DNA from: Caulobacteraceae bacterium
GTDB taxonomy: Bacteria > Pseudomonadota > Alphaproteobacteria > Caulobacterales > Caulobacteraceae
NCBI GenBank assembly: GCA_028290905.1
Contig: JAQGIW010000107.1
Location: forward strand, 1-51,625
DNA: 51,625 bases
Direction of reading: 5' to 3'
Part shown: piece by piece, positions 1 to 7,481 of the stretch
Layout: each line of letters starts with the position of its first letter
How positions within the stretch are numbered: the first letter of the stretch is position 1
Made by a program: the position numbers and the translations under genes
Notes under the pieces: generated by a model
What the model saw: the letters and a program-made list of their open reading frames with translations, nothing else
The model's database searches: none
What the model was told of the DNA's origin: nothing

Positions 1-70
1 GGGGGGTCGGCCGCCCCCCACGCTGCGGAGCTCTCGCCCGGTCAGCCCCCCTTCCCCGGCTTCGCCGGTA

Positions 71-89
71 CTTCCCCCAGAGGGGGAAG
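71..89. repeat. REP-like C-rich/G-rich hairpin
   Basis: An inverted repeat CTTCCCCC-AGA-GGGGGAAG lies 17 bases beyond the stop codon of the exported-protein gene. The same arms and the same AGA loop recur at 48911-48927, which suggests a dispersed intergenic repeat family that may also act as a terminator. Confidence 0.5.
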
Positions 90-105
90 AGAGGCGCATC
101 TCCCC

Positions 106-732
106 CTACATCGGCGGCGGCGCGCCCTTCTCTCCGACCACGACGGTGTCGGCGGCGAGGGTTCCGTCGGCCTGCTTTTGGGCGATCACGAAGACGCTGA
201 CGCCCGGCTTGACCATGGTCCGGTCGCCGGCCCCCATTTCGACGATCTTCGCCGACGGCGGCACCAGCACCGTGTGCGCCCCGCCCGGATAGGACACCTC
301 GATCGTATTTCCCTTCGGTCCGGTGACCACCTTGCCGACATCGCCGTTGGTCATCATCGAGTGGGGTCGCAGGTCCCAGGCGTAGTGGCCGGCGCCCATC
401 TTCACGCCCGGCGGGAAGACGTGCACCTCCAGGGAGCGCCCGGTGCCGTCCGGCCGCTCGATGGTGGTGGTGCCGATGAAGCTGCCGGGCTGGATGGCCG
501 CCAGGGTCACGGTCTTCAGCGCCGCCACATGCCAGGTCGGGGCGAGCTTCACGGTGATCGGCGTCCCGGTCTTCAGCTTCACCACCATGGTGTCGGCGGT
601 GAGCGAGGTCACCTTGCCGCGCACGCGCTGCGGCTGCGGCGCGTCCTGGGCGGCGGCCAGGAGCGGCGCGGCCGAGAGCGCCGCCGACAGCAGCACCCCC
701 ATCGCCAGGATCGACGTGCGTCGTGCGGTCAT
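106..732 (-). CDS. exported protein with DUF5666-like repeats
   Basis: Predicted secreted protein of 208 residues with unknown function. The first ~28 residues are a signal peptide (basic start, long Ala/Leu run, then AAAQDA), so the mature protein should be periplasmic. The remainder is a series of short beta-strand-like segments rich in Val, Lys and Gly, for example RVRGKVTSLTADTMVVKL near residue 36 and AADTVVVGEKG at the end, which resembles small beta-barrel domains of the DUF5666 type. The ATG at 732 is preferred over an upstream TTG at 744 because GGGGAG lies just before it. It is divergent from sixA with 167 bases between. The domain name is a pattern-based guess; export is well supported. 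Confidence 0.72.
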   Translation of the reverse strand: MTARRTSILAMGVLLSAALSAAPLLAAAQDAPQPQRVRGKVTSLTADTMVVKLKTGTPITVKLAPTWHVAALKTVTLAAIQPGSFIGTTTIERPDGTGRSLEVHVFPPGVKMGAGHYAWDLRPHSMMTNGDVGKVVTGPKGNTIEVSYPGGAHTVLVPPSAKIVEMGAGDRTMVKPGVSVFVIAQKQADGTLAADTVVVGEKGAPPPM

Positions 733-899
733 AAGGCTCCCCAATCGCGGTTGTGGTTGATTGCCCCCGCCATAGCACGATCGGGCGGGCCCGTGCCAAT
801 CCGCGCGCCGCCCGCGGACGTACGGAGGGTTTTCACCCGCTCCGGCATTCCCTCCCGCTCCGCCGGTGGCTAAAGACCCGCGCGGGGAGCTTTCGAACC

Positions 900-1448
900 A
901 TGCGGCGTCTCATCCTGTTCCGACACGGCAAGGCCGAGACGGCCGGCCCGAGCGGGGGCGACAGGGAGCGGCCCCTGGCCGAGCGGGGTTGCGCCGACTC
1001 CGCGGTGACCGCCCAGTGGCTCAGCGAGACCGGCTTCGTCCCCGATCTCGTCCTCGTCTCGCCCGCCGCCCGGACGCGCGAGACCTGGGACGCCGCCCAG
1101 GCCTGGTTCCCCGCCGCCCGCGCCGAGCCGCGCGAACGGCTCTATCTGGCGGCCCCGGAGACGATCCGTGACGTGGTCGACGAGGCGTCCGACGACGCCG
1201 ACACGGTGATGGTCGTCGGCCACAATCCCGGGCTGCAGGAACTGGGCGTGGAACTGGTGGCGGGCGGCGGCGCGCCCCGCGTCCAGGCCCATCACATGGA
1301 GGACGGTTTCCCCACCGCCGCCGCCTGGGTGTTCCGGATGGGCAAGGACGAGGAGCCCTCGCTCGAGGCGGTCTACGAGCCGCCCAGGCGCGCGGGTGAC
1401 GGACCCCGCTGGCAGTACCTCGATCATGTCCGCGGAGGCCGCGCCTGA
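900..1448 (+). CDS. sixA: SixA-type phosphohistidine phosphatase
   Basis: A 182-residue histidine phosphatase of the SixA/phosphoglycerate-mutase superfamily. SixA removes phosphate from phosphohistidine, classically on HPt domains and the nitrogen PTS protein NPr. The catalytic RHG motif is at residues 8-10 (LILFRHGKAE) and the second catalytic histidine is in GHNPGLQEL near residue 108. The length is close to typical SixA (~160). The ATG at 900 begins the protein with the usual RRLILFRHGKAE. It opens a run of four same-strand genes and its TGA overlaps the start of the DUF952 gene. Sharing a run with a histidine kinase (2896) is suggestive but does not prove that they act on each other. Confidence 0.85.
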   Translation: MRRLILFRHGKAETAGPSGGDRERPLAERGCADSAVTAQWLSETGFVPDLVLVSPAARTRETWDAAQAWFPAARAEPRERLYLAAPETIRDVVDEASDDADTVMVVGHNPGLQELGVELVAGGGAPRVQAHHMEDGFPTAAAWVFRMGKDEEPSLEAVYEPPRRAGDGPRWQYLDHVRGGRA

Positions 1449-1789
1449 CCCGCATCTACAAGATACTGGCCCGCGAGGCCTGGGAGGCGGCGGCGCGTGT
1501 CGGCGTCTACGAGGGGTCCCCGGTCGATCTGGCCGACGGCTTCATCCATTTTTCCACCGCCGCCCAGGCCGCCGAGACGGCGCGGAAGCACTTCCGCGGG
1601 CAGGGCGATCTGGTGGTGCTGGCCTTCGAAGCGGAGAGTCTGGGCCCCGCTCTGAAGTGGGAGCCGTCCCGCGGCGGGGCGCTCTTCCCCCACCTCTACA
1701 GTCCCCTCGCCGCCGACCGGGTGTTGGAGGTCCTCGAGGCGCCCCTCGGCGCCGACGGCGTTCCGGACGTCGGCGACCTCGCGCCGTGA
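1445..1789 (+). CDS. DUF952 family protein, apparent CTG start
   Basis: A 114-residue DUF952 protein of unknown biochemical role. The translation begins (M)TRIYKILAREAWEAA, followed by DLADGFIHFSTAAQ and ending near EAPLGADGVPDVGDLAP, which matches the family's conserved IYKI, DGFIHFS and C-terminal pattern. An in-frame stop at 1397 and the absence of any ATG, GTG or TTG before the conserved N-terminus leave CTG at 1445 as the likely start; GGAGG at 1434-1438 is correctly spaced for it. The start overlaps the sixA stop by 4 bases and the gene's TGA overlaps the pyrD GTG by 4, so translation is probably coupled on both sides. Start-codon choice is the main uncertainty; the gene itself is clear. 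Confidence 0.8.
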   Translation: MTRIYKILAREAWEAAARVGVYEGSPVDLADGFIHFSTAAQAAETARKHFRGQGDLVVLAFEAESLGPALKWEPSRGGALFPHLYSPLAADRVLEVLEAPLGADGVPDVGDLAP

Positions 1790-2844
1790 GCCTCCTCCAT
1801 GACCTCGCGGCGCGCGCGCTGCGGACGCTGGACCCGGAGACGGCCCACGAGGTGACCCTCGCGGCGCTACGGGCCGGCCTTGGACCCCGGGTGCGGGCGG
1901 ACGCCGATCCCATCCTCGCCAGCACCCTCGCCGGGCTGCGCCTCGCCAATCCCATCGGCCTCGCCCCCGGCTTCGACAAGAACGCGACCGCGCCCCGCGC
2001 CCTGCTGCGGGCCGGCTTCGGCTTCGTCGAGTGCGGCACCGTCACCCCGCGCGCCCAGGCCGGCAACCCGCGTCCGCGGCTGTTCCGCCTCCCCGCCGAC
2101 CGGGCCGTGATCAACCGCATGGGCTTCAACAACGCGGGTCTGGAGGCCTTCGCCGCCGGCCTGGCGGCGCGAGGCTCGGGCGGGGTGGTCGGCGCCAACG
2201 TGGGCGCCAACAAGGACTCGCCCGATCGCGCCCGCGACTATGTGACCGGACTCCAGCGCCTCTGGCCCCTGGCCGACTACTTCACCCTGAACGTCTCCTC
2301 CCCGAACACGCCCGGCCTCCGCGACCTGCAGGCCAAGGCGGCGCTGGCCGACCTGCTGGGCGCGGTGGCGCAGGCGCGGACGGCCCTTGCAGCCGGGACG
2401 GCCGGAGACCGGCCCGTGTTCCTGAAGGTCGCCCCGGATCTTGCTCCCGGCGACGTCGGCGACATCGTCGAGCGGGCGCTGGCCTTCGGCCTGCAGGGCC
2501 TGATCGTCTCCAACACCACCGTCGCCCGGCCGGAGAGTCTGCGCGGGGCGCGGCGCGGCGAGGCCGGCGGCCTCTCGGGCGCGCCACTGTTCGCCCCGTC
2601 GACCACACTGCTCCGCGAGTTCCACGCCGCGGCGGCCGGGCGGCTGGACCTGATCGGGGTCGGCGGGATCGCCTCCGGCCGCGACGCCTATGCCAAGATC
2701 CGCGCGGGGGCGAACGCGGTGCAGCTCTACACCGCGCTCGCCTACGAAGGGCCTGGCCTCGTGGCCCGGCTGCAGAGGGAGTTGGCCGCCCTTCTGCGCG
2801 CGGACGGTTTCGCCAGTATGGGCGAGGCTGTGGGTGCAAGCTGA
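1786..2844 (+). CDS. pyrD: dihydroorotate dehydrogenase (quinone), class 2
   Basis: A 352-residue class 2 dihydroorotate dehydrogenase, the membrane-associated flavoprotein that oxidises dihydroorotate to orotate and passes electrons to quinone in pyrimidine synthesis. Visible landmarks are the N-terminal helical part before residue ~45, PIGLAPGFDKNA near residue 60, INRMGFNNAG near 110, NVSSPNTPGLR (Ser is the class 2 catalytic base) near 170, FLKVAPDL, IVSNTT and the FMN-phosphate loop IGVGGIASGRDAY near the C-terminus. Length fits the family (~340-360). The GTG start at 1786 overlaps the preceding stop in a GTGA junction. Conserved residues all appear present. Confidence 0.95.
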   Translation: MSLLHDLAARALRTLDPETAHEVTLAALRAGLGPRVRADADPILASTLAGLRLANPIGLAPGFDKNATAPRALLRAGFGFVECGTVTPRAQAGNPRPRLFRLPADRAVINRMGFNNAGLEAFAAGLAARGSGGVVGANVGANKDSPDRARDYVTGLQRLWPLADYFTLNVSSPNTPGLRDLQAKAALADLLGAVAQARTALAAGTAGDRPVFLKVAPDLAPGDVGDIVERALAFGLQGLIVSNTTVARPESLRGARRGEAGGLSGAPLFAPSTTLLREFHAAAAGRLDLIGVGGIASGRDAYAKIRAGANAVQLYTALAYEGPGLVARLQRELAALLRADGFASMGEAVGAS

Positions 2845-2895
2845 CACGCACCGCGCCTTCATTGCTCCCAGGGGCGGGGCGCGGTAACGGAGGTC

Positions 2896-4341
2896 ATGGC
2901 GGATCCCGCGCCCCCGGCAGAGTCCCCTGCGCCAGGCGAGCGGCGATTTCTCGGGTTTCAGGGCCTGTCCGCCCGGCTGCTGCTGCTGACGGTGCTGATC
3001 GTCGTGGTGGCGAACCTGCTGATCCTGCCGCCCAACCTGTCCGCGTTCGAACAGCAGTGGCTGCTCGACCGGCTGCGCGCCGGCGAACTGGCCTCCCTGG
3101 TCGAGGAGACCGCGCCCGGCGGGGTGGTCACCGATCGGGTGCGCGCCAAGCTGCTCGCCAACGCCGGGGTGGTGTCCGTCGCCGTGCAGGTGGGCAATGA
3201 GCGGCGCCTGATCCTCCAGGCCCCGCGCCTGGCGCGCACCCCGTACCTGGTCGACCTGCGCCAGCCGGATCCGCTGTTCTGGCTCCTGCCCCTTCGCACC
3301 CTCGTCGAGGGCGGCGACCGCATGATGCGCGTCATGTCCCGCCCGCGCTTTCGCGAGGGGCAGTTCGTCGAGGTCGTCGCCCCCGACGGTCCGCTCAAGC
3401 GTGAGCTGCTCGCGCAGCTCGGCCGGCTGATGGGGATCGCGGCCTTCACCTCGGTGATGGCCGGGGCCGTGGTCTATCTGTCGCTGAACCAGTTCCTGGT
3501 CCGGCCGATGCGGCGGATCACCCTGTCCATGGAGCGCTTCCGCGCCGATCCGGACGATCCCCGCGCCCGGGTGGCGCCCTCCAGACGGCGGGACGAGATC
3601 GGCCGCGCCGAGAGCGAACTGGCGCGCATGCAGGCCGATCTGCGCGCGGCCCTCGCCTCACGGGCCCGACTGGCCGCCCTCGGGGAGGCGGTGGCCAAGA
3701 TCAACCACGACCTGCGCAACATGCTGGCCAGCGCCCAGATCGCCTCGGAGCGCCTCGCCTCCTCCGGCGATCCCAAGGTCGCCCAGAGCCTGCCGCGCCT
3801 GGAGCGCGCCCTGGGCCGCGCGATCCTGCTGGCGTCCAACGTGCTCGCGTTTGGCCGTAGCGAGGAGCCGGCCCCCGAGGTGAGATCTCTTCTGGCGCGG
3901 GCGGCGGTCGAGGCGGCGGCCGAGGACGCCGGCCTGACCGCCGGCGGCGTCCGGCTGGAGACCGACATCGATCCGGCCGCCGTCATCGAGGCCGATCCCG
4001 AACAGCTGCACCGCATGCTGGTCAATCTGCTGAAGAACGCCCGCGAGGCCATCGAGGGCCAGGGCGAGGAGGGCCGGGCCGGCGTGGGCCGGGTGACCGT
4101 CTCCCTGGCGTCGGATGGAGAAGCCTCGCGGCTCGTTCTCGCCGACGACGGGCCGGGGCTCCCCGAGCGGGCCCGCGCCCACCTCTTCCAGCCCTTCTCC
4201 GGTTCGGCTCGCCTCGGCGGCGCAGGCCTCGGCCTGCCCATCGCCCGCGAACTCGCCCAGGCGCACGGCGGCGACGTCACCCTGGTCTCCACAGGCCCCG
4301 ACGGCAGCGTCTTCGAACTCCGCCTGCCGATCGGAGCTTAG
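2896..4341 (+). CDS. membrane sensor histidine kinase (orphan)
   Basis: A 481-residue sensor kinase. Transmembrane helices lie at about residues 25-45 and 176-198, bracketing a periplasmic sensor of ~130 residues; a HAMP-like linker follows to ~250. The phosphoacceptor region reads AKINHDLRNMLA (His ~272). The ATPase domain has the N box NLLKNAREAI (~376), DDGPGLP (~417) and GGAGLGLPIARELAQAHGG (~440). GGAGG before the ATG supports the start. No response regulator lies in the window, so its partner must be encoded elsewhere. It follows pyrD by 51 bases on the same strand as sixA, so it may be co-transcribed. The signal sensed cannot be read from sequence. Confidence 0.92.
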   Translation: MADPAPPAESPAPGERRFLGFQGLSARLLLLTVLIVVVANLLILPPNLSAFEQQWLLDRLRAGELASLVEETAPGGVVTDRVRAKLLANAGVVSVAVQVGNERRLILQAPRLARTPYLVDLRQPDPLFWLLPLRTLVEGGDRMMRVMSRPRFREGQFVEVVAPDGPLKRELLAQLGRLMGIAAFTSVMAGAVVYLSLNQFLVRPMRRITLSMERFRADPDDPRARVAPSRRRDEIGRAESELARMQADLRAALASRARLAALGEAVAKINHDLRNMLASAQIASERLASSGDPKVAQSLPRLERALGRAILLASNVLAFGRSEEPAPEVRSLLARAAVEAAAEDAGLTAGGVRLETDIDPAAVIEADPEQLHRMLVNLLKNAREAIEGQGEEGRAGVGRVTVSLASDGEASRLVLADDGPGLPERARAHLFQPFSGSARLGGAGLGLPIARELAQAHGGDVTLVSTGPDGSVFELRLPIGA

Positions 4342-4356
4342 CTTCTTCGCGAGCCT

Positions 4357-5427
4357 TCAGGCGGCGGCGACCCACTCCACGGACGCGCCGTGCGGGTGGA
4401 CGTGGGCGAGCAGGCGGTCCTCGCCGCCGGGCCACAGGGTCAGGCGCAGCTGGACGTCGGCCATGCTGGTCGGCGACGGCTCCATGCGCAGCCAGGCGAA
4501 GGGCGCGGTCGCGCTGGCCCGGACGCCGAGGTCGCCGACGGCGGCGGTCAGGGCCGCCTGCGTCTCGGTGGGCAGGTACTGCCAGAAGATCGAATGGAAG
4601 AGCACCGTGGCAGCCCCCTCCTCGGGGACGGCGCGGCGGGCGGTCCAGGTCACCGCGTCCTCGGCCTCCACCCGGATGTCGGCGGCAAGCGCCATGGCGA
4701 GCGCGGCGTCGAGGCGCGCAAGGCGTTCGGACTGGCCGGCCCACATGTAGGCCTCGAGGCGCCGTCGCGCGGCGGGGTCGCGGAAGTCCACCGGCTTGCG
4801 GTCGCAGGCGGCGCGGGAGATCACCGACACCGCGGCCTCGAGCGGCGGAGCGGGGCCGCTCCAGGCGGTGTCCAGCCGCACCGGCGAGCCCGGATCGCCC
4901 CACTCGCCCGCCTGGCCCAGATCGTAGTGGTAACGGTCCCACAGCTGGTTCAGGCCGGCGCTGGCGCCGATCTCGAAGAGACGCAGGGGCAGGGTCGTCT
5001 CCCTCGCGATCGTCAGGAAGCCGGGCAGCAGGCAAGCCGAGCGCCGCACCTCGTTGGTCTGCGGCTCGTGGCTCATGAAGGTGGCGAACCGCTCCGGCCG
5101 TGCGATCATCGCCTCCCGCAGCGCGGACCAGGCCGCCTCGGCGTCGCCCGGCCGGCCCGGCGCGGGATAGGTGTGGGCCAGAGCCGGATCCTCGCCCGAG
5201 AGCACAAGGTCATGGGCGCCGCCCAGCCAGCGGATGGCGACCGCCTCGCCGACCAGGACGCGGGCGGACCGGCCCCGCCAGGGAGCGAGGAGATCGGCCA
5301 GGGGGCCACCCGCTTCGATGTCCCGCGCCGCGCGGTCGAGGAGGGCGGCGCTGAACGGCGAGCCGAAGGTCGCGCAGGCGCCCGCCTGAATCTCGAAGGC
5401 GCGGACCATGGCGGCGGCGTCGCTCAT
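4357..5427 (-). CDS. DUF2332 family protein
   Basis: A 356-residue DUF2332 protein with no established function. The family signature is clear in the middle: NEVRRSACLLPGFLTIA followed by LPLRLFEIGASAGLNQLWDRY, a glycine-containing segment reminiscent of nucleotide- or SAM-binding Rossmann loops, and later VLFHSIFWQYLP. Two ATGs are possible; 5427 (MSDAAAMVRAFE) fits the family's usual N-terminus better than 5451, though neither has a strong ribosome site. It converges on the histidine-kinase gene with 15 bases between the stops. No membrane segment or signal peptide is seen, so it should be cytoplasmic. Confidence 0.85.
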   Translation of the reverse strand: MSDAAAMVRAFEIQAGACATFGSPFSAALLDRAARDIEAGGPLADLLAPWRGRSARVLVGEAVAIRWLGGAHDLVLSGEDPALAHTYPAPGRPGDAEAAWSALREAMIARPERFATFMSHEPQTNEVRRSACLLPGFLTIARETTLPLRLFEIGASAGLNQLWDRYHYDLGQAGEWGDPGSPVRLDTAWSGPAPPLEAAVSVISRAACDRKPVDFRDPAARRRLEAYMWAGQSERLARLDAALAMALAADIRVEAEDAVTWTARRAVPEEGAATVLFHSIFWQYLPTETQAALTAAVGDLGVRASATAPFAWLRMEPSPTSMADVQLRLTLWPGGEDRLLAHVHPHGASVEWVAAA

Positions 5428-5501
5428 GCCCCGAGCTTCGCCCGACCCCATGCCGGGTCAAGCTTGATCGAACCAATCAATCCTGCGGAATGGGCGGGTT
5501 G

Positions 5502-6338
5502 TCAGCGTCCGTGGAACACCGGCGCGCGCTTCTCGAGGAAGCTCTTCACCCCCTCGCGGTGATCCTCGGTGTTGAACAGCCGGTAGATGTTCTCGATCGC
5601 CCACGCGCCGATCTCACGGGGATCGCCGGGCATGGTCCGCCGCAGGCCGGCCTTCATGGCCTTGAGCGCCAGGGGCGGATTGGCGGCGATGCGGCCGGCG
5701 AGATCGAGGGCGGCCGGCATCAGGTCCTCGTGCGTCGTCACCCGGCTCACCAGGCCGATGCGCGCGGCCTCGGCGGCGTCGATGGGGTCGCCGGTGTAGA
5801 GCAGCTCGGCCGCCTTCTCAGGGCCGACCAGGGCCGGCAGCTTCCACAGGCCCCCGACATCGCAGATCAAACCCCGCTTGATGAACAGTTCGGCGAATAC
5901 CGCCCGCTCCGAGGCGATGCGGATGTCGGCGTAGAGCGCCAGCTCCATGCCCCAGCCCACCGCCGAGCCGTTCACCGCCGCGATCACCGGCTTGTCGCAG
6001 TCGATCGCCGCCATGGCCGCCGGGGTCGCCTGGTAGGAGGTCCGCTGGGGCCGGGGCGCGTCGGCGACCTCGCCGGTCATCATCTCCTTGACGTCTTCGC
6101 CGGCGCAGAAGGCGGGGTCGGCGCCGGTCACCACCACGCAGCGGGCCTCACCGTCGAGGGTCGCGTAGCGGAACGCCGACTCGAGTTCGTCATAGGCGCG
6201 GCGGTTGAGGGCGTTGCGCCTTTGGGGGCGGTTGAGGGTGATCCGCGCTATCCCGTCCCGGGTCTCGTAAAGCACGCAGGTGAAGTCGGGGGGCTGGATG
6301 GCGGGCACTTGCACGGTGGTCTCCCTCGTTTTTTTCAT
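5502..6338 (-). CDS. enoyl-CoA hydratase/isomerase family protein
   Basis: A 278-residue crotonase-fold enzyme, expected to act on an acyl-CoA thioester. Landmarks are ITLNRPQRRNALN near residue 38, the oxyanion-hole segment AFCAGEDVKEM near 83, and NGSAVGWGMELALYADIRIA near 125. The glutamate equivalent to rat Glu144 is present (E132 in GMELA), but the position equivalent to Glu164 is Phe152 (AELFIKRG), so it may be an isomerase or another crotonase activity rather than a true hydratase. A start at 6338 (MKKTRE) has GGGAG before it; a GTG further in (VQVPAIQPPD) with GAGGGAG upstream is also plausible. It is divergent from the phosphotransferase gene, and a perfect palindrome lies between them. 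Confidence 0.87.
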   Translation of the reverse strand: MKKTRETTVQVPAIQPPDFTCVLYETRDGIARITLNRPQRRNALNRRAYDELESAFRYATLDGEARCVVVTGADPAFCAGEDVKEMMTGEVADAPRPQRTSYQATPAAMAAIDCDKPVIAAVNGSAVGWGMELALYADIRIASERAVFAELFIKRGLICDVGGLWKLPALVGPEKAAELLYTGDPIDAAEAARIGLVSRVTTHEDLMPAALDLAGRIAANPPLALKAMKAGLRRTMPGDPREIGAWAIENIYRLFNTEDHREGVKSFLEKRAPVFHGR

Positions 6339-6375
6339 GACTCCCACCACACCGCCGTGGTTTCAAGAGAGAATC

Positions 6376-6387
6376 AGAACGCGTTCT
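6376..6387. promoter_or_regulatory. perfect palindrome AGAACGCGTTCT, candidate operator
   Basis: A perfect 12-base palindrome sits in the 65-base divergent gap between the crotonase gene (start 6338) and the phosphotransferase gene (start 6404), about 16 bases upstream of the latter. Its centre AACGCGTT is identical to the cores at 20345 and 29115, so it may bind the same regulator or a paralogue. Confidence 0.5.
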
Positions 6388-6403
6388 AGGGAAGGGTCGC
6401 CCC

Positions 6404-7465
6404 ATGGTTGAAGATATCGCGCTGGACCCCAGCCAGCCCTCCATCGGCGAGGTGCGGGCGAACCACCGCTTCGATCCCGCTCCGCTGGAAGCCTGGTTCC
6501 GGGCCAATGTCGAATCACCCGCCGAACCGCTGCGGATCAGCCAGTTCAACCGGGGCGCTTCCAACCCCACCTTCCTGCTGACCGCCGGGACCACGCGTTG
6601 GGTGATGCGCAAGAAGCCGCCGGGCCAGCTGCTGGCGAGCGCGCACCAGGTGGACCGCGAGCACCGGGTGATGTCGGCCTTGGGCTCGATCGGCTTTCCC
6701 GTGCCGCGCATGCGGGCCCTCTGCGAGGACACCTCCGTCGTCGGCACCGCCTTCTATGTCATGGACTTCCTGGAGGGGCGGATCTTCCGCAACGCCAGGC
6801 TACCCGGCATGGCGCCGGCCGAGCGCGCCGCCATCTACGATAACCTGAACGACACCCTCGCCCGCCTGCACGGCGTCGACTTCGCCGCCATCGGCCTGGC
6901 AGACTACGGCCGCCCGGGGAACTACTTCCAGCGCCAGATGGACCGCTGGACCAAGCAATACCGGGGCGCCGAGAGCGACCACATCCCTGAGATGGAGCGC
7001 CTGATCGCCAAGCTTCCGGACCTGCTCCCCACCAACGACGAGACTGCCATCGCCCACGGCGACTACCGGCTCGAGAACGTCATGTACCACCCCACCGAGC
7101 CGCGGATCATCGCCGTCCTGGACTGGGAGCTCTCCACCCTCGGCCATCCGCTGGCCGACATCGCCTATGGCTGCATCCTCTATCACTCCCATTCCGAGAG
7201 CTGGGGGACGCTTGAGGGCGTTGACCTCGCCGCGGCGAGGATCCCCAGCGAGAGCGAGTACGTCGCCGCCTATTGTCGGCGAACCGGCCGCGAGGGCATC
7301 CCGGGCTTCAACGCCCTGCTCGCCTTCTCGATGTTCCGCCTGGCCTCGATCGGCCAGGGCGTCTTCAAGCGCAACCTGACCGGCATCGGCAACGCCGACG
7401 CCACCGGCGACAACTCCAACACCCGCCAGCTGGCCGCTACCGCCTGCGCCATCCTGGAGCGGTAG
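6404..7465 (+). CDS. APH-like phosphotransferase family protein
   Basis: A 353-residue protein of the aminoglycoside phosphotransferase/choline kinase fold. The kinase catalytic loop IAHGDYRLENVM (near residue 223) and the metal-binding segment VLDWELSTLGHPLADIAY (near 242) are intact, and the nucleotide-binding N-lobe carries FNRGASNPTFLL and WVMRKKPPG. Bacterial members with the HGDYRLEN/LDWE...LGHPLADIAY pattern are commonly encoded beside acyl-CoA dehydrogenases and resemble the N-terminal domain of ACAD10/11, which phosphorylates 4-hydroxyacyl-CoAs. The divergent crotonase gene fits that acyl-CoA context. The substrate remains unproven. Start ATG at 6404 follows AGGGAAGGGTCGCCCC. Confidence 0.85.
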   Translation: MVEDIALDPSQPSIGEVRANHRFDPAPLEAWFRANVESPAEPLRISQFNRGASNPTFLLTAGTTRWVMRKKPPGQLLASAHQVDREHRVMSALGSIGFPVPRMRALCEDTSVVGTAFYVMDFLEGRIFRNARLPGMAPAERAAIYDNLNDTLARLHGVDFAAIGLADYGRPGNYFQRQMDRWTKQYRGAESDHIPEMERLIAKLPDLLPTNDETAIAHGDYRLENVMYHPTEPRIIAVLDWELSTLGHPLADIAYGCILYHSHSESWGTLEGVDLAAARIPSESEYVAAYCRRTGREGIPGFNALLAFSMFRLASIGQGVFKRNLTGIGNADATGDNSNTRQLAATACAILER

Positions 7466-7481
7466 CGAGGCTGCTCCGACG

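Noticed and set aside
2031-3200. 389-residue plus-strand frame across pyrD and the kinase
   Set aside because: Arg-rich frame-shifted reading of two well-defined genes with no domain of its own.
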